Under the pieces are notes generated by a model. The model had not been told where the DNA came from and made no database searches. It was given only the letters and a program-made list of their open reading frames with translations. 62,936 nt of DNA from Sphingomonas bacterium. GTDB taxonomy: Bacteria; Pseudomonadota; Alphaproteobacteria; Sphingomonadales; Sphingomonadaceae. The translations under genes and the position numbers were made by a program. The DNA is taken from contig NZ_JAQGLJ010000120.1 of NCBI RefSeq assembly GCF_028292945.1, positions 1 to 62,936 of the forward strand. Direction: 5' to 3'. Positions 46,775 to 55,927 of the stretch are shown here, in pieces; positions within the stretch are counted from its first letter, which is position 1; each line of letters starts with the position of its first letter.

Positions 46775-48220
46775 TCAGCCTCCGTGCAGTTCGACGCCGT
46801 CTTCCTCGCGACTGAGGCGCCGGGCGGCGATCATGTAGTTCCAGACCGCCACGATGTTGACCAGAGACACGAGCGCGATGGCGTAGCGAACACCTTCAGC
46901 CGAGGCCGCCCCGCAGGCTGCGCGCACCTCGGATGTCGCCGCAGCCAGCATGCCACGCCGCACGCATTCGCCGGCATAGTCCAGCCCGGTAAAGGCCGCC
47001 GCCGCGAAGCTGTCGCTGGCGAAACCGGTCAGCAACGGCCCCATGCCCAGCCCAATCGACGCGGAGAGCAGCATCAGGATGGCGGTCGCCGTGGCGCGCA
47101 TCCGTGGCGCAATGCGGTTGTGGATCGAGGCGAATGTCGGGCCATGGTAAAACGCGCCGGCGAAGCTGGATACGAACATGCAGACGACCAGCACCGTCAA
47201 GGAGGACTGGAGCACCCCGCCGACGTGAAGCGGAATGCCGATCGCCAGTCCCAGCGCCGGCAGCCATGCGATCCAGCGATAGTCGCGGCGCGTCAGCACA
47301 TCCGTAAGCCAGCCGCCAATGAACGTCCCGACGGCGGCGGCACCCGCGTTGACCACGCCATAGGTGAAGGCCGCCTCGGAATAATCCATTTTGAAGTCGC
47401 GCACGAACAGGGGATGGAGGAATGCGCCGATCGAATAGGCGGTGAATGCCGCGAGCGTCGTGCCGGCCGCGACGTTGCGCAGCCCCGGCGTCGACCACAG
47501 GGTCCGCAGCACGGCGCTGAACGGGGGCGCTTCCGAGTCCGCCTCAATCGCGTCGAACCGGCCTCGCGGCGGCTCACGCATCAGCAGGAGAAGCACCAGC
47601 GCCAGCAGGATGCCGGGCGCGCCAACGACGAGAAACGCGACGCGCCAGCCATAGTCCTCGGCCAGCGCTCCCGCAAACATCGCGCCCCCGAAGCTGCCGA
47701 GCGGCACGCCGATGTAATAGATCGAGATGGCGAACGCGCGTTTCGCACGGGGGAAGTAATCGGTGATGAGCGACTGTGCCGAGGGCGAGCAACCGGACTC
47801 GCCGATACCCACGAACACGCGCATCACCAGCAGGTGAACATAGCTGGTCGCCGCGGCGCACAACATGGTCGCGGCCGACCAGAAGGCGATGGCGGTGGAA
47901 AGGATGCGGACCCGGCTGTACCGATCGGAAAGGCGCGCGATCGGCACGCTCATGACCGCGTACAGCAAGGCGAAGCTGAGCCCTCCGAGCAGGCCGAGCT
48001 GCGTGTCGCTGAGCTGCAGGTCGCGCTTGATCGCCTCGCCTAGCACGTTGATGATCGTGCGATCGGCGAAGTTGACGGCATAGCTGAGCATCAACAGTGT
48101 CAGGACCAGCCAGCTGGGCGTCAGCTTGGCCGCCGACGAACTGGTGGTCCGGGCGGCCGCGCCGCTCGCATGAGGCTCCGCCACCGCCTCGATCGGATCG
48201 GCAGGCACGATGGGCTGCAT
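46775..48220 (-). CDS. MFS transporter (Spns-like)
   Basis: 481-aa, 12-helix major facilitator. Marks: LMLSYAVNFADRTIINVLGE, SFALLYAVMSVPIARLSDRY, RVFVGIGESGCSPSAQSLIT and DYFPRAKRAFAISIYYIGVP, all typical for the spinster (Spns)-like family common in sphingomonad catabolic clusters. It probably imports the organic acid produced from, or used as, the substrate of this cluster (inference). Overlaps the upstream ACAD stop by one base (TGATG). Confidence 0.92.
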   Translation of the reverse strand: MQPIVPADPIEAVAEPHASGAAARTTSSSAAKLTPSWLVLTLLMLSYAVNFADRTIINVLGEAIKRDLQLSDTQLGLLGGLSFALLYAVMSVPIARLSDRYSRVRILSTAIAFWSAATMLCAAATSYVHLLVMRVFVGIGESGCSPSAQSLITDYFPRAKRAFAISIYYIGVPLGSFGGAMFAGALAEDYGWRVAFLVVGAPGILLALVLLLLMREPPRGRFDAIEADSEAPPFSAVLRTLWSTPGLRNVAAGTTLAAFTAYSIGAFLHPLFVRDFKMDYSEAAFTYGVVNAGAAAVGTFIGGWLTDVLTRRDYRWIAWLPALGLAIGIPLHVGGVLQSSLTVLVVCMFVSSFAGAFYHGPTFASIHNRIAPRMRATATAILMLLSASIGLGMGPLLTGFASDSFAAAAFTGLDYAGECVRRGMLAAATSEVRAACGAASAEGVRYAIALVSLVNIVAVWNYMIAARRLSREEDGVELHGG

Positions 48221-49449
48221 CAGTTGGACCCCCTGCGGCTGGGCTTGCCGAGCAGCTGATCGGCGATGATCCGCTGCTGGATCTCGGACGTGCCTTCGAA
48301 GATCTTGGTGAGGCGTGCGTCGCGCCAGTAGCGCTCGATCGGGTAAAGCGTGGTGTAACCGGCGCCGCCAAAGATCTGCAGCGCCTCGCTGGTCACGCGC
48401 TCCGCCATCTCCGATGCGAACAGCTTGACCATCGAGATTTCCACACGGGCGGGGCGACCCTCGTCGAGCTCCGTGCAGACATGATACATCAGCTGGCGCG
48501 CGGCTTCGATCTCCGTCGCCATGGTCGCGATCTTGAAACGGATCGCCTGAAAGTCGGAGATCGGCTGCCCGAACTGCACGCGTTCCTTGGCATAGACCAT
48601 CGCATCCTCCAGCGCGCCGCGCGCCAGCCCGATGGCGCGTGCGGCCGTATGCGCACGGGCAATGCCGAGGCCGGCGGCGGCGACCTGATAGCCCCTGCCG
48701 CTGCCGTCCGCTTCGCTCGTCGGCGTGCGGTATGGTGCGCGCACGCCGTCGAAATGCAGTTCCCAGGTCTTCCAGCCGAAATAGCCGATCTTGGGAATCG
48801 GGCTACCCGTGACGCCCTGGGGAAGCTGGCCGCGCGGCTTCTCGACCGCGACGCTGATCGTGCCGGCCTTCGCGTCGGGCGGGGCGTCGGGATCGTCGAT
48901 CCGGCAAAGCACGTTGATGAAGTCGGCGCCGTCGGCAAAGGTACACCAATATTTGTTGCCAGTGATGACCCAATCGTCCCCATCCCGACGCGCCCGACAG
49001 CTGACGCCGGACAGGTCGGAGCCGGTGTTGGGTTCCGACAGGGCCGCGGCGCCAAGATACCGGCCGGCCGCCATCTTGCGCGCCTTTTCCTGACGCTCCT
49101 CCGGGCTCCCAGGGATCGACCGGTAGAAGTTGTTGCCGCGTGCGATAATGCTGGCGACGCTCATCCATCCCCGCGCCAACTCTTCCGCCACCAGGCAATA
49201 TTCGAACGCGCCCAGCCCCAGCCCGCCCAGCTCCTGCGGGATCAGAATACCGAAGAAGCCGAGATCGCCCATCTTGTCGATCAGCTCGCGCGGAATGTCG
49301 CCCTTTTCGGGATCCAGCCGGTTGGCGACCGGCAGCACTTCGTCGCGCACGAAATCGCGCGCGAGATCGCGGATCATCAGCCGCTCGGGAGTGAGATAGC
49401 CGTTTGCTTCGGGCAGGGCGGCGGCGGCGTCGAGGCTGTGCGGGGTCAT
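48220..49449 (-). CDS. Acyl-CoA dehydrogenase (2)
   Basis: 409-aa acyl-CoA dehydrogenase, different from the one at 42588. Marks: ALSEPNTGSDLSGVSCRARR, GDDWVITGNKYWCTFADGAD, RVQFGQPISDFQAIRFKIA and QIFGGAGYTTLYPIERYWRD, then LTKIFEGTSEIQQRIIADQL. C-terminal and middle features fit (2S)-methylsuccinyl- or glutaryl-type dehydrogenases of short branched acyl-CoAs less or more equally, so I leave the substrate open. Second gene of the TonB-receptor operon, four bases after the receptor stop. Confidence 0.92.
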   Translation of the reverse strand: MTPHSLDAAAALPEANGYLTPERLMIRDLARDFVRDEVLPVANRLDPEKGDIPRELIDKMGDLGFFGILIPQELGGLGLGAFEYCLVAEELARGWMSVASIIARGNNFYRSIPGSPEERQEKARKMAAGRYLGAAALSEPNTGSDLSGVSCRARRDGDDWVITGNKYWCTFADGADFINVLCRIDDPDAPPDAKAGTISVAVEKPRGQLPQGVTGSPIPKIGYFGWKTWELHFDGVRAPYRTPTSEADGSGRGYQVAAAGLGIARAHTAARAIGLARGALEDAMVYAKERVQFGQPISDFQAIRFKIATMATEIEAARQLMYHVCTELDEGRPARVEISMVKLFASEMAERVTSEALQIFGGAGYTTLYPIERYWRDARLTKIFEGTSEIQQRIIADQLLGKPSRRGSN

Positions 49450-49453
49450 GGGA

Positions 49454-52400
49454 TCAGAACTTCTTGCTGAAGCCGAACTTGACGGTGGTGCCCAGCCCGT
49501 TCGCCACGAACGGATCGTAGCTGTAGTTGAGGCGAACGAAGGGCGGGTCGACGTTGAACAAATTGTCGATGCTCGCGACGAACTGCATCTCGGCGGGGAG
49601 CTCCAGCCGATAGGCCACGTCGATCACGGTCCACGAAGCGATGTTCTTGCCTTGCGGCAAAGTGGTCGGCGTGGTGCCGTTGGTGCTGTAGTTCACCGAG
49701 GGCGAGAAGATGTCGGTACGCTGATCGACATAGCCGTCGAAATAGCGGGCGGTGACGCGCAGGTTCTGCCGCCCCGCGTCGATGTTGACATAGGCGGTGC
49801 CCTTCCATTCCGGCAGCGGGTAGGCGACCGTCTGGAAGTTGAGCTTGCCGACCGCGTCGAACGCCGGGGACAGCGGCAGGTTGCCCAGGCTGAGCGCGCC
49901 GATGTCGTAGTTGAGCGACCAGGTTGCGTCCGCCCCGACCGTGACGCGCGCGCCCAGGACATCGCGCATCGCATAGGAAATCGCGAAGTCCAGCCCGTCC
50001 ACGTTGACCGGCGCGCCGTTGATGATGTTGACGCGGACCCGGGCGATGTTCGCGGCCGCGCAATCGTCCGCGGTGCCGTTGCCGTTGAGATCCTGGAACG
50101 AAAACCGCGCCAGGATGGCCGCAAAGGCCGGATCGGTGCATCGATTGGTGGTGTTGGTGGGGTACAGGCCGGCAGCGAGTGCGCTGATCGGCTCGACCGT
50201 GATCGAGTCGCGCAACTTGAACTTGAAGTAATCGACCGAGGCCCGGAAGCCGCCGGCGTCCACCAGTGCGCCGATGTTGAACGACGTCGCGCTTTCGGGG
50301 CTCAGGTTGGGATCGCCGAAGGCGTCGATGGCGCGAAAGATGCCGCGGACGTTCTGCAGCGTGGTCGCCGGATTGGGATCGGTCGAGATCAGCGGCGGCC
50401 CGCGAAAGGTCGTGCTGATCGACCCGCGCAACGCCAGCCAGTCGACCACCTCCCACTTGCCCGCAAATTTCGGGTTGAAGGTCGAGCCGATCCCGCCGCC
50501 ATAGTCTTCGTACCGAGCGGCAGCCTGGAACGACAGCGAGTCAAACACCGGCAGGCTCAGTTCGGCAAAGCCCGCATAGACGCTGCCGGTGAGATCCACC
50601 GGCGTCGTGACGTTGTAGAAGGACAGCGGACCATTGCGGATCGCGCAGTTGGTCACGAGGAAATCGGGGGTGTTCAGGCACGGATTGGTCCTGGCGTCGC
50701 CGATCCCGTTGGCACGGTTCTCGTACCAGCTCTTGCGGTACTGGCCGCCCAGCGCCCATCCGATCTCGCCACCGGGCAGATTGATCCCCGTCTGACCGTT
50801 GAAGACCAGGTCGGCCACCAGCAGCCGGCTCCGGGCGTTGTAGCTGAAGGTCTGATAGAATGCGCCGGCGACGTCGTTCGAGTTGGCGACGGCGGGGTTG
50901 TATTGCGGGTTAACGCCGCCCTGCTGCGGGTTGAACGCGACGGCGGTGGAGAAGGGATTGAAATACTGGCAGGCTCCGACTCCGGGCGTGCCCTGGACAC
51001 CCGCCCGCGCCGGATCGGAATCGCAGCCCGATCCGCCAAGCCCGATCAGCGCAAGCTGCAGGCGATTGGAGATGACGTCGTTGTTCGTCCGGTAGTTCTT
51101 GTTTTCCATGTAGGTGACGGTGAAATCATACCCGAAGGACGGGTTGAGGTTGCCGCGTAGCCCCCCGGAGATGCGGAAGGCGTCGATCTTGCGCTCGGCT
51201 TCGGCGCCGCCCGTGTCTCGGAACAGCGGATTGCCGCCGAGGAAGAACGGCCGGAACGACACGAGCTGGACGCCCGTCGTGCCGGCCGGGAACACGCCCG
51301 GATTGGCCGCGACATAGGACTGAAAGCCCGGATTGCTCGCGGGGACGAAGAAGCGGCCGGCCAGCGCCGGCACGCCCGTCGGATCGACCCCGGGGAGCTG
51401 TACCGGCGCCTGCGACGGGCTGGTGATGTAACGCGGCACTTCGGTGTGCGCGTAAAGCCCCTCGAGGTACAGGGTAGCCTTGTCACTGATCTCGTAGGAG
51501 AGGTCGCCGAAGACCTGGTAGCGATTCTCCTCCTCGACCAGATTGTCGAACTGGACGCTCTGCGAGTAGCAGACCGGTGTTGCGCCGCTGAAGCCGGGAA
51601 AGCCGTTCAACGACGCGCAATTGACGTCGCGGCGCGCCGGACCGATCGCTGCGTTGTTCGCGCCGAGTGGAATATAGGTGCCGGGATTGCCAATTGCGGT
51701 GTAACCGCCGTTCGGATTGTCTAGATAGCCCACGCGCACGAAGTCGCGGGTGTAGGCCTCCAGCTGCGCGCGATGCTGGTAGCCGGCGGAAAGGAACACG
51801 CGCAGATCACCGAACCGGCCGCCGTACGAGCCGGACAGAGTGAAATCGCCGTCCGAATCGCGGATGAACCGGTAGTCGGCGGCGAGTGCGAGACCGCGCT
51901 GATCGGTGCGGGTAATGAAGTTGACCACGCCAGCCACCGCGTCCGAACCGTACAGCGCGGCAGCGCCGTCCTTGAGCACCTCGACGCGGCTGATCGCCGC
52001 CGAGGGAATGAGGTTGGTGTCGACCACGCCGTTGGCGGTCGCGGCGACGGGATTGAAGCTGAGCCGGCGCCCGTTGAGGAGCACCAGCGTCCGCTCGGGA
52101 CCGAGGGCGCGCAGGTTGATCGAGCCGCTGCCCTCCGATCCGCCGGAGCGCGAATCGAACTGGTTGGAGTCACCCAGCACGCCGCTCGAACTGGGCAGCG
52201 ACTTGATCAGGTCGAGGGTGGAGGGCGTGCCCCGATTGGCGAGTTCCGCCTCGCCGATCACGTCCACGGGCAATGCGGCGTTTTCCGGTGTGCCGCGAAT
52301 GAACGATCCGGTGACGACGATGTCGTTGCCGACCGTCTGCGCTGCGGGATCGGAAACCGGGGTGTCCGCCGCCTGCTCGCGATCCTGTTCGGCAGGCGTC

Positions 52401-52537
52401 TGCGGCAGGTCGGCCTGATTGCCGGCTGAGCGCGGCTGCGGCCCGGTCTGGGCATATAGCGGGGTCGCCGCAACCAGCGCCACCGTCGCGGCGGTGGATG
52501 CGAGCAGGATCCTGAAACGAGTGGGTCTCACGACCAT
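49454..52537 (-). CDS. TonB-dependent outer-membrane receptor
   Basis: 1027 aa. Signal peptide RILLASTAATVALVAATPLY-AQ, TonB box/plug start DIVVTGSFIRGTPENAALPV, plug domain (GSINLRALGPERTLVLLNGR, VEVLKDGAAALYGSDAVAGV), and a 22-strand barrel ending ...GTTVKFGFSKKF with the terminal Phe. This size and plug match TonB receptors of sphingomonads that import organic substrates, not siderophores. First gene of the leftward operon TonB receptor-ACAD-MFS-CitE-NMO. The ATG at 52537 has AGGGAGAGA before it; upstream residues of the longer frame are not signal-like. Confidence 0.93.
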   Translation of the reverse strand: MVVRPTRFRILLASTAATVALVAATPLYAQTGPQPRSAGNQADLPQTPAEQDREQAADTPVSDPAAQTVGNDIVVTGSFIRGTPENAALPVDVIGEAELANRGTPSTLDLIKSLPSSSGVLGDSNQFDSRSGGSEGSGSINLRALGPERTLVLLNGRRLSFNPVAATANGVVDTNLIPSAAISRVEVLKDGAAALYGSDAVAGVVNFITRTDQRGLALAADYRFIRDSDGDFTLSGSYGGRFGDLRVFLSAGYQHRAQLEAYTRDFVRVGYLDNPNGGYTAIGNPGTYIPLGANNAAIGPARRDVNCASLNGFPGFSGATPVCYSQSVQFDNLVEEENRYQVFGDLSYEISDKATLYLEGLYAHTEVPRYITSPSQAPVQLPGVDPTGVPALAGRFFVPASNPGFQSYVAANPGVFPAGTTGVQLVSFRPFFLGGNPLFRDTGGAEAERKIDAFRISGGLRGNLNPSFGYDFTVTYMENKNYRTNNDVISNRLQLALIGLGGSGCDSDPARAGVQGTPGVGACQYFNPFSTAVAFNPQQGGVNPQYNPAVANSNDVAGAFYQTFSYNARSRLLVADLVFNGQTGINLPGGEIGWALGGQYRKSWYENRANGIGDARTNPCLNTPDFLVTNCAIRNGPLSFYNVTTPVDLTGSVYAGFAELSLPVFDSLSFQAAARYEDYGGGIGSTFNPKFAGKWEVVDWLALRGSISTTFRGPPLISTDPNPATTLQNVRGIFRAIDAFGDPNLSPESATSFNIGALVDAGGFRASVDYFKFKLRDSITVEPISALAAGLYPTNTTNRCTDPAFAAILARFSFQDLNGNGTADDCAAANIARVRVNIINGAPVNVDGLDFAISYAMRDVLGARVTVGADATWSLNYDIGALSLGNLPLSPAFDAVGKLNFQTVAYPLPEWKGTAYVNIDAGRQNLRVTARYFDGYVDQRTDIFSPSVNYSTNGTTPTTLPQGKNIASWTVIDVAYRLELPAEMQFVASIDNLFNVDPPFVRLNYSYDPFVANGLGTTVKFGFSKKF

Positions 52538-52808
52538 GATGTCTCTCCCTTGGATGGCTCGGCTGAAGCGGAGCTCGAATTCGAGGTCCATCGTATCTGC
52601 CGCCGCTCGCAAAGGCATCCCGTCCAAACATGGTATCGCATACGTGATGAAGCCGCGCAATCGCCCGGAAACCCGCCGTTCCCGGGGCCGCCACCAAGGT
52701 TTCCCTCAATCACATCTGTGATGCTTACCGTCAGCGACGCCGGGTCGGCTTGCTCAACGCGATGGTCACGCGCATTCCCAAGGCAACAAAACAGTCGGAG
52801 CGGGGTGG
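52538..52808. promoter_or_regulatory. Divergent promoter region with ATCAC-N4-GTGAT site
   Basis: 271-bp region between the TonB-receptor gene and the MaoC gene. It must hold promoters for both operons and carries an inverted repeat at 52709-52722. Confidence 0.7.
52709..52722. promoter_or_regulatory. Candidate operator ATCAC-N4-GTGAT, site 1
   Basis: ATCACATCTGTGAT: 5-bp perfect arms (6 with the inner A/T). The same architecture occurs 41 bp upstream of the prpD-like gene start region (58133-58146). Site lies between two divergent operons next to an IclR gene, so it is a natural candidate operator of that regulator. Confidence 0.7.
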
Positions 52809-53306
52809 ATGGCGGAGGATATCAGGCAGCGGGCGAAGCTGTGGCCGAAGGGTCGCCTCTTCGAGGATTTCACGGTCGGCCAGAAGTTCGAACACCATTG
52901 GGGCCGCACCGTCGAGACCAGCGACACCCTGCTCTTCTCGACCCTTACCCTGGCGTTCAATCCGCTCTACTTCAACCGCGACTATGCCCGCGCCCACGGC
53001 CATCCGGACATCGTCGTCAACCCGCAGCTCCTCTTCAACATCGTGCTCGGCCTATCGGTCGAGGATTGTTCGGAAATCGGCGGGCCGTTCCTTGGCGTGT
53101 TCGAGCTGACCTACCATCGGCCGGTCTATCCCGGCACGACCATCCGTGCGACCAGCGAGACAATCGAGGCGCGCGTGTCCGGCAGCAACCCGGCCAACGG
53201 CATCGTCACCTGGAACAGCGCCGGGATCGACGAGGAGGGCGCCGCCGTCGTCAGCTTTCGCCGATCCAACCTGGTCCGCCGCCGCCAGATCGAAGGAGCG
53301 CAATGA
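52809..53306 (+). CDS. MaoC-like hydratase subunit (1)
   Basis: 165-aa hot-dog-fold hydratase. Starts MAEDIRQRAKLWPKGRLFED and contains FTVGQKFEHHWGRTVETSDT, HPDIVVNPQLLFNIVLGLS and FELTYHRPVYPGTTIRATSE. The MaoC hydratase dyad D/N-x5-H is altered (LAFNPLYFNRDYARAHG: N,H present), so it may be a partner rather than the catalytic unit. It hydrates or dehydrates an enoyl-CoA. Stop overlaps the next MaoC gene (ATGA), suggesting a heterodimer. First gene of the rightward operon. Confidence 0.9.
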   Translation: MAEDIRQRAKLWPKGRLFEDFTVGQKFEHHWGRTVETSDTLLFSTLTLAFNPLYFNRDYARAHGHPDIVVNPQLLFNIVLGLSVEDCSEIGGPFLGVFELTYHRPVYPGTTIRATSETIEARVSGSNPANGIVTWNSAGIDEEGAAVVSFRRSNLVRRRQIEGAQ

Positions 53307-53800
53307 TGCAGCGCCTGTCCGCCCTGACCGGGCAACACAATTACTTCGAGGACTTTGAAGTCGGACTCGCCATTCGCCACGCGCGCGGCAAGACCGTCAC
53401 CAACCTGGACAATGTGCTCATCACCAACATGGTGATGAACACCGCGCAGGGTCATTTCAATGAAGACGCCATGTCGAAGAGTGGCGGGCCCTTCGGCAAC
53501 GGCAAGATCATCAGCTATGGCGGGGTCAACTTCTCGATGGTGCTGGGCCTCGCGGCACAGGATTGCTGCGAAAACGCGCTCGCCGAACTCGGGCTGGACA
53601 ACGTCAAGCTGATGCGTCCGGTGACGCACGGCGACACATTGTATGCGTTCAGCGAGGTGCTGGAACGCAGCGACGCTGACCGCGAGGATGCGGGGCTGAT
53701 CCGCTTCCGCCACTATGGCTTCAACCAACATGACGAGCAGGTCGCACAGGTCGACCGGCTGGTGCTGATGAAGCGGAAGAGCCATTGGGGCGATCGGTGA
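53303..53800 (+). CDS. MaoC-like hydratase subunit (2)
   Basis: 165-aa hot-dog hydratase: HNYFEDFEVGLAIRHARGKT, LITNMVMNTAQGHFNEDAMS (with N and H of the MaoC site) and NVKLMRPVTHGDTLYAFSEV. Similar to the hydratases of itaconyl-CoA/mesaconyl-CoA type pathways. Translationally coupled to both neighbours (ATGA before, GTGA after), which points to fixed stoichiometry with subunit 1 and the CoA-transferase. Confidence 0.9.
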   Translation: MMQRLSALTGQHNYFEDFEVGLAIRHARGKTVTNLDNVLITNMVMNTAQGHFNEDAMSKSGGPFGNGKIISYGGVNFSMVLGLAAQDCCENALAELGLDNVKLMRPVTHGDTLYAFSEVLERSDADREDAGLIRFRHYGFNQHDEQVAQVDRLVLMKRKSHWGDR

Positions 53801-55020
53801 GCGGCGCACTCAGCGACATCCGGATCATCGATCTGACCCAGATGCTGGCGGGCCCCTATGGCACGATGGTACTCGCCGATCATGGTGCCCTGGTCATCAA
53901 GGTCGAGTCGCCGCAGGGCGACATGACGCGGGGACCGAACGGGTCCGGGGGTCAGCAGCGGGAACTGGGCGGCTATTTCCAGAGCATCGACCGCAACAAG
54001 GAAAGCATCGTTCTCGACCTCAAGAGCGAGGGCGGGCGCGAAGCATTGAAGATGCTGGTGCGCGACGCCGACGCGATCACCGAGAATTTCCGCACCGGCG
54101 TGATGGACCGGCTGGGCCTGGGCTATGAGGTATTGCGGGAGATCAATCCCCGGCTCGTCTATGGCTGCCTGCGCGGGTTCGGCGACCCGCGCACGGGCAA
54201 GTCACCATACCAGCAATGGCCCGCCTTCGACGTCGTCGCGCAGGCGATGGGCGGCATCATGGCCATCACGGGTCCCGATGCCGGTACGCCGACCAAGGTA
54301 GGACCGGGCGTTGGCGACATCGTCCCCGGACTGATGCTCGGCTTCGGCGTGCTGGCGGCGGTCCACCATGCGCGCCGGACGGGCGTCGGCCAGTTCGTCG
54401 ACGTGGCGATGGCGGATTCGGTGCTGGCGGTATGCGAGCGGATGATCTGGCAGCACTCGACCGAGGATGTCGTCCCAGGACCGGAGGGCAACCACCATCC
54501 CTTCCTCTGCCCGTTCGGCATGTTCCCAGCCGCCGACGGCCACATCACCATCGCCGCGCAGCAGGACGCGTTCTTTTCCGTACTGACGGAGGCGCTGGAC
54601 GCGGGCCACCTCCTGACCGACCCACGCTTCGCGACCCGACCGCAGCGCACCGCGAACCGTCACGCGCTGATCCCGGCGCTGGGCGAGGCGACGCGACGCT
54701 TCACCAAGGCCGAGCTGATGCAGCGGCTGGGGGGACATATTCCCTTCGGTCCGGTGATGAACATTGCGGAGATCGAGCAGGACCCGCATTTCATCGCCCG
54801 CGAGATGATCGTGCCGGTCGAGGAGCCCGGCCACAGCCCGCTTCGCATCGCCGGCGTGCCGATCAAGATGACGGAAACACCGGGTGGCGTTCGCACGCGC
54901 GCGCCGTTCCTGGGCGAACACACCCGCCAGCGCCTTGCCGAAGCCGGTCTCTCCTCCGAAGAAATCCAGATGCTCATCGACCGCCGCGAGGCGGCCGCCC
55001 ATGAAAGGACCCCCGCATGA
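53797..55020 (+). CDS. Family III (CaiB/BaiF) CoA-transferase
   Basis: 407 aa. Marks: IRIIDLTQMLAGPYGTMVLA, DHGALVIKVESPQGDMTRG, ENFRTGVMDRLGLGYEVL, GQFVDVAMADSVLAVCERM (catalytic Asp of the VAMADS motif) and GMFPAADGHITIAAQQ. These enzymes transfer CoA between acids, often succinyl-CoA to a dicarboxylic acid such as itaconate or mesaconate. GTG at 53797 overlaps the MaoC stop. ATGA overlap with the CitE gene follows. Confidence 0.93.
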   Translation: MSGALSDIRIIDLTQMLAGPYGTMVLADHGALVIKVESPQGDMTRGPNGSGGQQRELGGYFQSIDRNKESIVLDLKSEGGREALKMLVRDADAITENFRTGVMDRLGLGYEVLREINPRLVYGCLRGFGDPRTGKSPYQQWPAFDVVAQAMGGIMAITGPDAGTPTKVGPGVGDIVPGLMLGFGVLAAVHHARRTGVGQFVDVAMADSVLAVCERMIWQHSTEDVVPGPEGNHHPFLCPFGMFPAADGHITIAAQQDAFFSVLTEALDAGHLLTDPRFATRPQRTANRHALIPALGEATRRFTKAELMQRLGGHIPFGPVMNIAEIEQDPHFIAREMIVPVEEPGHSPLRIAGVPIKMTETPGGVRTRAPFLGEHTRQRLAEAGLSSEEIQMLIDRREAAAHERTPA

Positions 55021-55925
55021 ACCGTCCCGCGCGCGCGCGTCGCTCCCAGCTTTCCGTCCCCGGCTCCAGCGAGAAGATGCTCGCCAAGGGCGCGCAATCG
55101 CTAGCGGATCACGTCTTTTGCGACTTGGAAGATGCGGTCGCGCCATCAGTAAAAGTCGAGGCGCGGCAGAAGATCGTCCACGCGCTCAACAATCTCGACT
55201 GGGGCAAGAAGACCCGCTGCGTCCGCATCAACGACGTCACTACCGAATGGTGTCACGGCGACATCATCGAGATCGTCGAGGGCGCGGGCACCAACCTCGA
55301 CACGATCATGCTGACCAAGCCCTACACGGCCGCCGACGTCCTGTTCCTCGATCGCATGCTGACGCAGCTCGAAAAGCGGCTGAAGCTCGACCGTCAGATC
55401 GGCATCGAGGTGCTGATCGAAGAGGTGCAGGCGCTGCAGAATGTGGAGGAGATCGCGAGCTGTTCGCCACGAATGGAATGCCTGATCTTCGGCATGGGGG
55501 ACTATTCGGGGTCACAGGGGATCGACACCAAGGCGATCGGGTCAAGCGACGGCTACCCCGGCGACATCTTCCACTATGCCCGGTGGCGCATCACCATGGC
55601 CGCGCGCTCGGCGGGGATCGATGCGGTCGACGGCCCCTTCGCCAACTTTCGCGACGACGAAGGCTTCCGCCGCGAGGCGACCCGCTCGCGAGCGTTGGGA
55701 ATGGTCGGCAAATGGGCGATCCACCCCTCGCAGATCGAGCCTGCACTAGACGTATTCAGCCCCAGCCAAGCCGATGTCGATCGCGCACGGCGCCAGGAAG
55801 CCGCCTATCTGGAAGCCGAGTCGCGTGGGCTCGGTGCGGTACAGGTGGACGGCGTGATGATCGACGTGGCCGTATTGCGCCTGACGCGCAACACGCTCAG
55901 AAAAGCCGAACTCTACGGAATGTAA
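55017..55925 (+). CDS. CitE/HpcH-family CoA ester lyase (2)
   Basis: 302-aa CitE-like lyase. Marks: RRSQLSVPGSSEKMLAKGAQ, VFCDLEDAVAPSVKVEARQK, GIEVLIEEVQALQNVEEIAS (Glu ligand), IFGMGDYSGSQGIDTKAIGS and GKWAIHPSQIEPALDVFSPS. Longer than copy 1 and closer to the citramalyl-/malyl-CoA lyase subgroup (my reading). Product of hydratase plus CoA-transferase would be its substrate. ATGA-coupled to the CoA-transferase; the IclR gene starts two bases after its stop. Confidence 0.92.
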   Translation: MNRPARARRSQLSVPGSSEKMLAKGAQSLADHVFCDLEDAVAPSVKVEARQKIVHALNNLDWGKKTRCVRINDVTTEWCHGDIIEIVEGAGTNLDTIMLTKPYTAADVLFLDRMLTQLEKRLKLDRQIGIEVLIEEVQALQNVEEIASCSPRMECLIFGMGDYSGSQGIDTKAIGSSDGYPGDIFHYARWRITMAARSAGIDAVDGPFANFRDDEGFRREATRSRALGMVGKWAIHPSQIEPALDVFSPSQADVDRARRQEAAYLEAESRGLGAVQVDGVMIDVAVLRLTRNTLRKAELYGM

Positions 55926-55927
55926 CG

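Noticed and set aside
49448..51160. Long rightward frame opposite the TonB-dependent receptor
   Set aside because: Antisense shadow of the receptor gene in GC-rich DNA; no motif, no start signal.
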